64,000 nt of DNA from Fibrella aestuarina BUZ 2. GTDB taxonomy: Bacteria; Bacteroidota; Bacteroidia; Cytophagales; Spirosomataceae. Where the stretch lies: assembly GCF_000331105.1 (NCBI RefSeq), contig NC_020054.1, forward strand, positions 1,601,698 to 1,665,697, read 5' to 3'. The first letter of the stretch is position 1. Each line of letters opens with the position of its first letter. Positions 36,718 to 44,590 of the stretch are shown piece after piece. The notes under the pieces were generated by a model that ran no database searches, was not told where the DNA came from, and saw only the letters and a program-made list of their open reading frames with translations. A program made the position numbers and the translations under genes.

Positions 36718-37545
36718 ATGTCGCTAAAGCCTCTTCTAACTGTCCTGTCTCATGCAAACGACTACACAACCCTCGAAACAGCCCATCTCTCTCAACAAGA
36801 AGCGCGTGTACGGATTCAATCAGCCGTCTGGTCAGAAACTAACGACCGGCACGACCATGACCACCATCACGCTGTAACGATGCGCGCCATGCCGATCTAC
36901 ATCCTCAGTGGTTATCTGCTATTGACCGAAACACTCGGTGAAGCATTAGAGCGGAGAGGGTACAAACCAACGATGCTCACCGAGGTTAGTCAGGCAACGC
37001 AACTCATTCTGACCACCAAAGAACCCGTTCTGCTGATCGGCTACGCGACGGAAAATTCGCTAACCGACCTGACAGCCATCAGCCGGCTGATTCGCTCGAA
37101 TGGCGATGAGAGCGCTTCGGTCGCGCTGGTGGCTATCTGCACCACCTATCAGGTCGCCAACGACCTGGTGCAGATGGGCGGCATGCCCGATGCCCTGCTC
37201 CTCACGGCAACGGGGCTGTGCGAGGTGATCTTCGCCATCGAAGAGATCAAACGCGGCGCCCGCTACCGCACCGCCCACCTGCGTAACATCACGGAGTCGT
37301 CGGGGCAACCGATGACCGCCCATCCGAGCCAGTCGATTCAGACGCTAACGAAGCGGGAGCGGGAGATTATGCGCTACATCGCCGATTCCAAGACGTCGGA
37401 TAGCATCGCCCAGCACCTGTTTATCAGCGTGGCTACGGTCAACAACCACAAGGCCAACATCATGGGGAAGCTCAATCTGTCGGGGCGGCATACCCTGCTC
37501 ACCACGGCGCTGATGCTGCGCCCCTGGCTCGACGTGATGGCCTGA
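36718..37545 (+). CDS. LuxR/NarL-type regulator with degenerate receiver
   Basis: A 275-residue transcription factor. The last 70 residues are a clear LuxR helix-turn-helix: TLTKREREIMRYIADSKTSD, IAQHLFISVATVNNHKANI, MGKLNLSGRHTLL. The middle (about 57-185) has the shape of a receiver domain, but the strand EPVLLIGYATEN has Gly where the phospho-Asp should be, and the acidic pair at the first strand is replaced by ILSGY. It therefore probably works without phosphorylation. Start is uncertain: ATG 36718 is supported by the shared leader block upstream; MRAMPIYILSG at 36880 is the alternative. Only 42 bp separate it from the TonB receptor gene, so it may head the operon. Confidence 0.82.
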   Translation: MSLKPLLTVLSHANDYTTLETAHLSQQEARVRIQSAVWSETNDRHDHDHHHAVTMRAMPIYILSGYLLLTETLGEALERRGYKPTMLTEVSQATQLILTTKEPVLLIGYATENSLTDLTAISRLIRSNGDESASVALVAICTTYQVANDLVQMGGMPDALLLTATGLCEVIFAIEEIKRGARYRTAHLRNITESSGQPMTAHPSQSIQTLTKREREIMRYIADSKTSDSIAQHLFISVATVNNHKANIMGKLNLSGRHTLLTTALMLRPWLDVMA

Positions 37546-37587
37546 GGCAACGTACCTGTTCATTCTAGCTCAAAAGGCATTCCTTGT

Positions 37588-39747
37588 ATGAAACCACTAC
37601 ACGTTTGTTCGCTGCTGCTTTGGCTGGCATACGTGCCGGTCTGCCTCGCCCAGGAGGCCGTTGTGTCGGGGTCGGTGTTCGATCAGCACGACGCCCGGCT
37701 GGCGGGGGCAAACATCAGCCTCAAAGGCACGTATGAAGGCGTCAGTGCCGATTCGCTGGGCAATTTTGTCTTCCACACCGAAACGCTGGGCCCGCAAACC
37801 TTGCTGGTATCGCTGGTGGGATACCAGACGGCCGAACTCCCCGTGTTGATTCAACCCACGGCCCCCGCCACCCTGACGGTCCGCCTGCGCGAAGCCGCCA
37901 ACGAACTGAACACCGTAACGGTATCGGGTAGCTCCTTCATCATCAGCGATTCCAAGCGGATGGTGCTGATGAAACCCCTGGACATTCTGACCACGCCCGG
38001 TGCTAATGCCGACATCGTGGCCGCGCTCCAGACGTTGCCCGGTACAACCAAAGTGGGCGAAACCGAAGGGCTCTTTGTGCGCGGTGGCGCAGGCACCGAA
38101 ACCCGCACCTTCCTCGACGACGCGCTGGTTGCCAACCCGTTCTACAGCGGCGGGCCCGACGTGGCGCAACGCAGCCGGTTTTCGTCGGCGGGGCTACTCT
38201 TCAAAGGTACGTCGTTTGGCAAAGGCGGGTTCTCGGCGCAATACGGGCAGGCGCTGTCGGCCATGGTAGCGCTCGAAACGCAGGACACCGATCCTATGCC
38301 CGGTACGACCCTCGCCCTCAACACGGGGGGCGTGGCGCTGACCTCGGCGAAGGAGACGGGTAAGTTCTCCTACTGGCAGAACACCTACTACACCAACATG
38401 GCGCTGTTGTTTCAGCTGATTCCGCAGAACATCAACTGGCAGCGTGCGCCCGAATACCTTGGCACCAACTTTCTGATGCGCTACCGACCCAACAGCCGGA
38501 GCATCCTGAAGCTCTACGGAATGGTGTCGGGCAACCGGTCGGCCCTGTCGTGGCGCGACACCGCCCGCCTCGATCCGCAGATGGCGCGTTACCAGATTGG
38601 TAACACCTATTACATGGGCAGCGTCAACTACCGGGCGACGTTTGGGGCCGACAACGGCTGGGTGCTGAAGGCGCTGGCTAGCTACAGCAACAACGTCGAC
38701 GACCTGAACCTCACCGGTACGTTGGCGGGCCGCTCCGATGAATTGTGGCAGAGCAAAGTGCTGGTAAGCCGGTCGCTGGGCGAACTGTCGAGCCTGCTGG
38801 TGGGCACGGAAACCCAGCACTATGCCTACACCAATCGCTACGCGCAGTTCAACCGGGCCATTGCCTACCAGTACGTGGCGACCTTCGCTGAGGCCGACTG
38901 GTTTCTGACCAACCGGCTGGCCATGAAAGCCGGGCTGCGCTACGAATACACGAGCCTCAACCGGCAGGCATCAGTATCGCCCCGGTTTACGCTGGCCTAC
39001 AAAACGGGTCCTTACAGCCAGATTTCAGGTAGCGCCGGTCGGTTTCTGCAACTGCCCAACAACCTGTACCTGATCAGCAACCCAACGCTGAACACCGAGC
39101 AGGCCTGGCACCTGATGGCCAACTACGAACGTACCCACAACAAACGGTCGATGCGGGTTGAGCTGTATCAGAAACAGTATGCCCAGCTGGTAACGGAGCG
39201 CGTCGCGGCCTACGACGCCAACCCGTACCGCTACCCGACGGCGGCAACCACCAACGGCGGCTTCGGCTACGCCCGCGGCCTCGATCTGTTTTTTAAAGAT
39301 GCGCAGAGCCTGAAACAGCTAGAGTGGTGGGTGTCGTATTCGCTCCTCGACACGCGGCGGCTGTTTGCCAACTACCTCGCCGAAGCCGTGCCCACGTTTG
39401 TCTCGAAGCACAATGCCAACGTGGTCGTGAAGTACACCGTACCGGGTGCCAACCTGACCATCGGTGCCAACTACGTCTGGGCGAGCGGACGACCCTACTA
39501 CAGCCCGACGTTCCAGGCCTACGAAACCCCGGCGTTCAACTCCATGAGCTTGAACGCCAGCTACCTCACCCGCCTGTGGGGGCACTTCACGGTACTCTAC
39601 GCCAGCGCCGACAATGTGCTGGGTATCCGCAATGTCTACAGCTACCGCTTCACGGCCGACGGCACCCAGCCCGTACCAGTCATTCCGGGCGCATACCGCT
39701 CGGTGTTTGCCGGACTCAGTGTCAGCCTCAGCAACAAGTCCAAATAG
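37588..39747 (+). CDS. TonB-dependent outer-membrane receptor
   Basis: A 719-residue receptor. Signal peptide to about residue 21; a carboxypeptidase-regulatory-like domain (about 25-105, DQHDARLAGANISLKGTY); a plug domain (about 130-230, DIVAALQTLPGTTKVGETEG and FVRGGAGTETRTFLDD); and a beta-barrel to the C-terminus, ending in the aromatic-rich barrel strands SVFAGLSVSLS. There is no SusD partner. It is the first structural gene of the RiPP operon, 29 bp before the next. It may recapture or sense the RiPP product, as in methanobactin loci where a TonB receptor imports a peptide metallophore; that parallel is inference. Confidence 0.9.
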   Translation: MKPLHVCSLLLWLAYVPVCLAQEAVVSGSVFDQHDARLAGANISLKGTYEGVSADSLGNFVFHTETLGPQTLLVSLVGYQTAELPVLIQPTAPATLTVRLREAANELNTVTVSGSSFIISDSKRMVLMKPLDILTTPGANADIVAALQTLPGTTKVGETEGLFVRGGAGTETRTFLDDALVANPFYSGGPDVAQRSRFSSAGLLFKGTSFGKGGFSAQYGQALSAMVALETQDTDPMPGTTLALNTGGVALTSAKETGKFSYWQNTYYTNMALLFQLIPQNINWQRAPEYLGTNFLMRYRPNSRSILKLYGMVSGNRSALSWRDTARLDPQMARYQIGNTYYMGSVNYRATFGADNGWVLKALASYSNNVDDLNLTGTLAGRSDELWQSKVLVSRSLGELSSLLVGTETQHYAYTNRYAQFNRAIAYQYVATFAEADWFLTNRLAMKAGLRYEYTSLNRQASVSPRFTLAYKTGPYSQISGSAGRFLQLPNNLYLISNPTLNTEQAWHLMANYERTHNKRSMRVELYQKQYAQLVTERVAAYDANPYRYPTAATTNGGFGYARGLDLFFKDAQSLKQLEWWVSYSLLDTRRLFANYLAEAVPTFVSKHNANVVVKYTVPGANLTIGANYVWASGRPYYSPTFQAYETPAFNSMSLNASYLTRLWGHFTVLYASADNVLGIRNVYSYRFTADGTQPVPVIPGAYRSVFAGLSVSLSNKSK

Positions 39748-39776
39748 TCTCTTTTCTCTGCTTACCAATCAATCTC

Positions 39777-40433
39777 ATGAAAACAATCAACTCCCTCGGA
39801 TGCATGCTGGCGCTGGCTACGCTGTTGATCGCTGCCGTGCCCCCCACCGACCCCGCCCGCTACCAGAAGGCGATGGAACTGTCGATCAAGAAGATCGACA
39901 CGGCCAAGACGAAAGAGCAGTTTCTGACGGGGGCGGCCCAGTTTGAACGGATCGCCCAAGCCGAAGCTACCGAGTGGTTGCCTGCCTACTGGGCGGCCTA
40001 CTCGTACGCGATGGCTACGGCCCGCGAAACCGACAAAACCCAGAAAGACGCCCTGCTCGACAAGATGGACAACTGGGTCGATACGGGTCTGCGCCGGTCG
40101 GCCAACAACGATGAACTGCTGGTGTTGCGGGCCATGTCAGCCCAGATGCGCCTGCCCGTCGATCCCATGAATCGCTGGATGAAATACGGGCCCGTGATTG
40201 GGCAGTCGCTTGAACTGGCCAAAAAGCAGAACCCGGCCAATCCGCGCGTCGACCTGGTGTATGGGCAGAATTTCTACTTCACCCCCGAGCAGTTTGGCGG
40301 TGGCTGCAAGAAAGCGTTGCCCTACCTGCAATCGGCCCAGCAGAAATGGAAGTCGTTTGTGCCAGCCAGCAGCATCGCGCCCAACTGGGGCACGCAGGAT
40401 CTGGCGCATTACCTCGGAAAGTGTCAGTCGTAA
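39777..40433 (+). CDS. Exported TPR-like protein of the RiPP operon (paralogue A)
   Basis: About 218 residues from ATG 39777. An N-terminal signal (INSLGCMLALATLLIAAV) is followed by an all-helical, TPR-like protein: ARYQKAMELSIKKIDTAKT, WLPAYWAAYSYAMATARE, DELLVLRAMSAQMRL. Near the C-terminus is NFYFTPEQFGGGCKKALPY, a motif also found in the protein at 42918 (NDYHTPPMFGGRKKAE). The pair therefore share ancestry and probably both serve the operon. Function unknown; scaffold for the modifying enzymes or product handling is plausible. Lies 29 bp after the receptor gene. Confidence 0.75.
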   Translation: MKTINSLGCMLALATLLIAAVPPTDPARYQKAMELSIKKIDTAKTKEQFLTGAAQFERIAQAEATEWLPAYWAAYSYAMATARETDKTQKDALLDKMDNWVDTGLRRSANNDELLVLRAMSAQMRLPVDPMNRWMKYGPVIGQSLELAKKQNPANPRVDLVYGQNFYFTPEQFGGGCKKALPYLQSAQQKWKSFVPASSIAPNWGTQDLAHYLGKCQS

Positions 40434-40472
40434 ACCGTCATAAACCTCTGCTTCTGTAAACCTGCTTTTGTG

Positions 40473-40667
40473 ATGAACGCCAAAGCTAACCTCCCTACCA
40501 AAGGCCGCCACGATGCCGCCTCCGAATCCGACAACATGGAGTCGTTTGACCTGAACATGTTCGACGTCGAAAGCCGCGATATGCCCTCCATCGGTACGTC
40601 GGGCTTCGAGATCGCCTCGCTGCTGGTCGCTTTAATCATCCTGTTGGGTATCCTCTACAAACACTAA
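40473..40667 (+). CDS. Leader-like peptide fused to a transmembrane helix
   Basis: A 64-residue protein from ATG 40473. Residues about 1-26 are polar; residues about 27-43 read SFDLNMFDVESRDMPSIGTSG (quoted in parts: DLNMFDVESRDMPS), which aligns with the leader DLNMTEVEGRDLPT of the precursor peptide at 46857, nine of fourteen identical and the rest conservative. After it comes a membrane helix (FEIASLLVALIILLGILY) and a short KH tail, with no Cys-rich core. The gene is 7 bp before the cyclodehydratase partner. It looks like a leader tethered to the membrane: a docking site that brings RRE-containing enzymes to the membrane, or a decoy. It could also be a true precursor with a hydrophobic core. 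Confidence 0.72.
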   Translation: MNAKANLPTKGRHDAASESDNMESFDLNMFDVESRDMPSIGTSGFEIASLLVALIILLGILYKH

Positions 40668-40674
40668 CCGCCTC

Positions 40675-41574
40675 ATGAGCAAGCTACTGATCGACGACGT
40701 TGCCATTTTCGAGAGCAACGAAGGTATTTACATCAGCCGGGGCGACCACGCGCTGGTCAACGTGAAAGGCCACGACGTACCCCTGGTGCTGAACGTGATC
40801 CGGGCCTTCCGCGAAAACGATTCGATGGACGAAGTGTACTACGACCTGATGCAGAAATACGGCATCGACGAGTCGCGCTACCACCGGATTGTGAACTGGT
40901 TGCTCAACAACCGCATCCTGCGCCAGGAACGCCCCGCCCGCACCAACACCTACCGCCTGACGGTGATCGGGTCGTTCAACAGCGCCGAGCAGGTGACCGA
41001 CAAGCTACTGAGCCAGCTCGACGGGGCCGATGCCCACTTTACGCTGCAACAGTTTATCGACATCCGTCAGCCGTTTGTGCCGACCAGCCTCGATGCCGAC
41101 ACCGATCTGGTGGTGGTATTCTCACCGCTGTTCGAGCAGTTCGACCGGTTCAAGCAGATCAACGAAGCGCTGTACAGGCAGCAACTCCGCTACCTGCACG
41201 TAGGTATCGACGAGTCGGGCTATACGCTGGGGCCACTGGTGCTGCCTGCGCTGAAAGCCCCCTGCCTGAAGTGCTACGCCCAGCGCAAGATCGTGAACAT
41301 GGCCGACCCCGACCAGTACCTGAAGTTTACGGCCCTGACCAACGTAGAAAAGCTCACCGCCATGAGCCTGCCCGCCATGCGCCACTTCGACCTGCTGGCC
41401 AAACACGTGCAACTGGTGGTTACCGACTACCTGCGTCTCGGCCATAGCGAATTCCTGGGCAAATCGGTGGTGGTTGATCTGGTGGGCAGCCAGATGCACA
41501 CCTCCAAAGTGCTGAAAGTGCCTACCTGCTCGGTCTGCGGCAGCGCCGACAATGTTTTCGCGCCCTTCCACTAA
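40675..41574 (+). CDS. Cyclodehydratase C-protein (E1-like, leader-binding partner of YcaO)
   Basis: A 299-residue protein of the TOMM cyclodehydratase partner family. Residues about 1-90 form a winged-helix, RRE-like leader-binding region (VPLVLNVIRAFRENDSMDEV, YHRIVNWLLNNRILRQ). The rest is the truncated E1-like fold; two zinc Cys pairs are visible: APCLKCYAQRK near residue 200 and PTCSVCGSADN at the end. It lacks the ATP-binding residues of true E1 enzymes, as expected, since YcaO supplies ATP. It would deliver the precursor leader to YcaO. 18 bp precede the YcaO gene. Confidence 0.85.
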   Translation: MSKLLIDDVAIFESNEGIYISRGDHALVNVKGHDVPLVLNVIRAFRENDSMDEVYYDLMQKYGIDESRYHRIVNWLLNNRILRQERPARTNTYRLTVIGSFNSAEQVTDKLLSQLDGADAHFTLQQFIDIRQPFVPTSLDADTDLVVVFSPLFEQFDRFKQINEALYRQQLRYLHVGIDESGYTLGPLVLPALKAPCLKCYAQRKIVNMADPDQYLKFTALTNVEKLTAMSLPAMRHFDLLAKHVQLVVTDYLRLGHSEFLGKSVVVDLVGSQMHTSKVLKVPTCSVCGSADNVFAPFH

Positions 41575-41592
41575 CCCTAACCCACTGCGCTC

Positions 41593-42891
41593 ATGTCTAT
41601 GGAACTCTCAGAGGTTATCGACCGCGAGGCGGGGCTGATCTCAGGTACGTTGTTCTCCATTCCGAACCGCCAGTTCATGCCGGCCGGTCTGTTCGCTACG
41701 GCGCTGAAAGGCACCAGCCTGCACATGCTCACCGAGTCGTCGTACAACAACGCCATCGTGGGCAGCTCCATCAGCTTTTCACAAGAGCAAAGCCTGCGGG
41801 CGTCGGTTGGTGAGTTTGTCGAACGCTACTGCGCCAACTTTTACCTGCCCGGAAACTGCATTATGGGGAGCTACGAAACCCTTTCGGCAACGTACCCCCT
41901 GATGCACCCCTCCGAGATCAAGCTCTTCGCCGACTGGCAGTATAAGCAGCCCCGCGAGCGGTTCCCGTTCCGGAAGCTGACCGTTACCGACGAGATCCGC
42001 TGGATTCGGGCGACCGACTACCTCAACCAGCGGCCCATCTACGTACCGCTGTTCATGGTCTACATGCAGTCGGCAGGTAACGACCGCTTCTATTCACCCC
42101 ACACCTCCACTGGCCTGGCCGCAGGCCCCAGCCTCCAGGCTGCCATGCAGGGTGGCCTTTTCGAAGCCGCCGAACGCCATGCCTTTACCTATTTCTGGTA
42201 CCATCAGCAGCAGGAGCCGTATGTGCGCTACTCGGCCCAGATGATGCTCGACGCCTACCCGAACGACCCACAGATCACCCAGTTGTTCGACAACCCGCGC
42301 GTGCAGATTGTGCTGTATGACCTACAGGCCTACACGCCCTTCGAGACCATCCTGATGATCATGTACTTCACGTTCAAAGGGCGTTCCTACCAGGCGATGG
42401 GCTGTGCCACGCGCTTCAGCAAAGTAGAGGCGATCAAGAAGGCGGCGCTGGAAACCTATCAGGGTGTGGAATACTGCCTGCAAAAAGAAAAGGCCGTCTG
42501 GGAGCTAAACGACCCCGAAGACCTCGACAAGCTCGACTCATTTGAGAAGTGCGCGATCTACTACAACCAGTATCCCGAGCAGCGCCACAAGTCGCCCCTG
42601 CTGACCGACGCCTGGCTGAACACCACGACCTACGCCCCCGCGCTGTTGCACCGGCCCGACCCGCTCAATAGCCTCGACCCCGCCGAACTGACCCGGCATG
42701 GCATCGGGCCGATGTATACGCTCGACCTCACCACGCCCGACGTGGCCGAGATTGGCTACCGGGTTTGCCGGGTTATCACGCCCAACTTCTCGCTGCTGTC
42801 GGGGAGCCGCACCTGGCCTTACCTGGGTAATCCCACCTTCGAGAAGGACGCCAGCCGGTTGTTCATCACCTACCCGCATCCGTTTCCCTGA
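41593..42891 (+). CDS. YcaO-type azoline-forming cyclodehydratase
   Basis: A 432-residue YcaO enzyme that uses ATP to activate backbone amides so Cys, Ser or Thr side chains close to azolines. ATP-binding regions are visible: RASVGEFVERYCANFY near residue 75, GLAAGPSLQAAMQGGLFEA with AERHAFTYFW near 175-200, and CATRFSKVEAIKKAALETYQ near 270. The protein ends in PHPFP, the C-terminal PxPxP that marks YcaO proteins acting in azole-peptide synthesis rather than in ribosomal modification. It stands directly after its C-protein partner. Confidence 0.92.
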   Translation: MSMELSEVIDREAGLISGTLFSIPNRQFMPAGLFATALKGTSLHMLTESSYNNAIVGSSISFSQEQSLRASVGEFVERYCANFYLPGNCIMGSYETLSATYPLMHPSEIKLFADWQYKQPRERFPFRKLTVTDEIRWIRATDYLNQRPIYVPLFMVYMQSAGNDRFYSPHTSTGLAAGPSLQAAMQGGLFEAAERHAFTYFWYHQQQEPYVRYSAQMMLDAYPNDPQITQLFDNPRVQIVLYDLQAYTPFETILMIMYFTFKGRSYQAMGCATRFSKVEAIKKAALETYQGVEYCLQKEKAVWELNDPEDLDKLDSFEKCAIYYNQYPEQRHKSPLLTDAWLNTTTYAPALLHRPDPLNSLDPAELTRHGIGPMYTLDLTTPDVAEIGYRVCRVITPNFSLLSGSRTWPYLGNPTFEKDASRLFITYPHPFP

Positions 42892-42917
42892 GACACCGAT
42901 TCAATCCGTTTCGACTG

Positions 42918-43676
42918 ATGACACGCAAGAATTTTCTCTCCCTGCTCCTGATGGCCCTGATCGGCTGGGGCATTTACACCGGCCTGCAACTGCTGCGCCC
43001 CCGCGATCAGGTGGTTGACCAAATCGGCCTGAGTGCGAAAAACGACCCGCAGTTTCAGGGTATCGAGGCGCAGATCGAAACCGCCCGCAAGCAGGTCGAC
43101 GACGCCACGCTGGCCGCCATCGAACAACGCCTCACTAAAGCCCAGACCGACGAGGCCGCTTACTGGCTCGCCTATACGCTCTTTCAGCGGGCGGTGATTC
43201 GCGAAGACAAAAAAGACATGGATGGGGCCAAAGCCTATGCCGAGCAGGCCCTGGCCCGGCTGGGGAAGGTAGTCCATAAAGACTCGGAAGACTACGCGCT
43301 GCTGTCGATGATCCGGGCGTATTCCATCCAGTTTGCCTCGTTCTTCGAAGTGTCGTCCCTGGCCGACCGGGCCAAACGCGAGGCTAACGCCGCCATCCGG
43401 TCCGACTCGACCAACCTGCGCGCCTTCTACGTGGCCGGCCTCAACGACTACCACACGCCGCCGATGTTTGGCGGGCGCAAAAAAGCCGAATCGTTGTTTT
43501 TAAAGGCCATCGCGCTGGGTGGCCAGCCCAACCGCCCCGGCAACATCCGCTGGGGACTCAGGCAGGCCTACGCCAACCTGGAGCAGTTTTACAAGGAGGC
43601 CGGCAATGCCCGCGCCGCCCAGCGCATCAAAGAACAGGCTACCCACCAGCCCGATCAGGTGGCTTCCATCGACTAA
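42918..43676 (+). CDS. Membrane-anchored TPR-like protein of the RiPP operon (paralogue B)
   Basis: A 252-residue protein with an N-terminal anchor (FLSLLLMALIGWGIYTGLQLL) and a helical-repeat body: AAYWLAYTLFQRAVIREDKK, GAKAYAEQALARLGKVVHKD, LADRAKREANAAIRSDST. The motif NDYHTPPMFGGRKKAE near 185-200 matches NFYFTPEQFGGGCKKA in paralogue A (39777). The two differ mainly at the N-terminus. Probably exposed to the periplasm. The role in the pathway is unknown; being anchored, it could help assemble the enzymes at the membrane together with the 64-residue peptide. Confidence 0.75.
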   Translation: MTRKNFLSLLLMALIGWGIYTGLQLLRPRDQVVDQIGLSAKNDPQFQGIEAQIETARKQVDDATLAAIEQRLTKAQTDEAAYWLAYTLFQRAVIREDKKDMDGAKAYAEQALARLGKVVHKDSEDYALLSMIRAYSIQFASFFEVSSLADRAKREANAAIRSDSTNLRAFYVAGLNDYHTPPMFGGRKKAESLFLKAIALGGQPNRPGNIRWGLRQAYANLEQFYKEAGNARAAQRIKEQATHQPDQVASID

Positions 43677-43693
43677 TCCCCCTCTTTACGACC

Positions 43694-44560
43694 ATGAGCC
43701 GCCGCAACCCGCTTGGTATTTTTCTGGCCGAGGAAAACCTCGGAGATGAAGCGAAAGACTTTCTCGAATCGCTGAAAACGCACGAATATCACCTGCTCGA
43801 CCCCAGCTTCAACGAGCGGATCCGGGTGGTCAACAGCTCGAAAGAGATCGGGGGTATCATTGCCTCACACACCTTCGAACTGGGTAGCCTGCCCCAGATA
43901 CCGCTGGCCCCGCTCAATCTGGATCATCCCGGCCTGCGGGCGTTGGTCGAGCAGGGCGTGCGGCGGTCGAGTCAGCGCCAGTATGGTGAGCCGCTGCCCT
44001 TCGCTACGGTGTCGCAACTGCTACAGGCGGCGTATTTCAACAAGAACAACGTTAGCCTGCCCGATGGCGTCATGGACCCGGCCGAGCAACAGCAACTCCG
44101 GTTCAAGAACATCGCGTCGGGTGGCGGGCTCTACACGGTGGAAGTCTATTACCTGAGCCTGCGCACCGACGGGCTGGCGTCGGGGGTGTATCACTACAAC
44201 CTCAACGACAAGACCCTCGAACAGGTGCGGGTGCTGGATACCGACGACGACATTCTGAAGATGCAGGGCGCGTTCTTCGGCGACAAACGCAGCAACATCG
44301 ACTTCGATCACGCCAGTGGCATTATCGTCATGGCTGGGATCATCAACCGGGCGTCGTTCAAATACGGCAACCGGGCCATCGCGCTCGCCTACATCGACGC
44401 CGGGGCCATCATCCACAACCTCTACACTGTGTCGAATCTGCTCGGTATTGGCTGCTGCGGCAATGGGGGTTTCCTCGACGATACCCTCCGAACGTACCTG
44501 AATCTCCGCACCACCAGCCAGGTCATTCTGGGCAGTGTCATCGTAGGCTCAACTGTATAG
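43694..44560 (+). CDS. SagB-type FMN-dependent azoline dehydrogenase
   Basis: A 288-residue nitroreductase-fold enzyme of the SagB type, which oxidises thiazolines and oxazolines to aromatic azoles using FMN. The FMN/phosphate-binding segment is RRSSQRQYGEPLPFATVSQLL; the mid-region GGGLYTVEVYYLSLRTDGL and the C-terminal IALAYIDAGAIIHNLYTVS, GIGCCGNGGFLDD match the family. Its presence predicts thiazoles rather than thiazolines in the product. It lies between the anchored TPR-like protein and the M50 protease. Confidence 0.88.
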   Translation: MSRRNPLGIFLAEENLGDEAKDFLESLKTHEYHLLDPSFNERIRVVNSSKEIGGIIASHTFELGSLPQIPLAPLNLDHPGLRALVEQGVRRSSQRQYGEPLPFATVSQLLQAAYFNKNNVSLPDGVMDPAEQQQLRFKNIASGGGLYTVEVYYLSLRTDGLASGVYHYNLNDKTLEQVRVLDTDDDILKMQGAFFGDKRSNIDFDHASGIIVMAGIINRASFKYGNRAIALAYIDAGAIIHNLYTVSNLLGIGCCGNGGFLDDTLRTYLNLRTTSQVILGSVIVGSTV

Positions 44561-44590
44561 AACCGTCTCTTCTCATCTTCTGAATTACGT

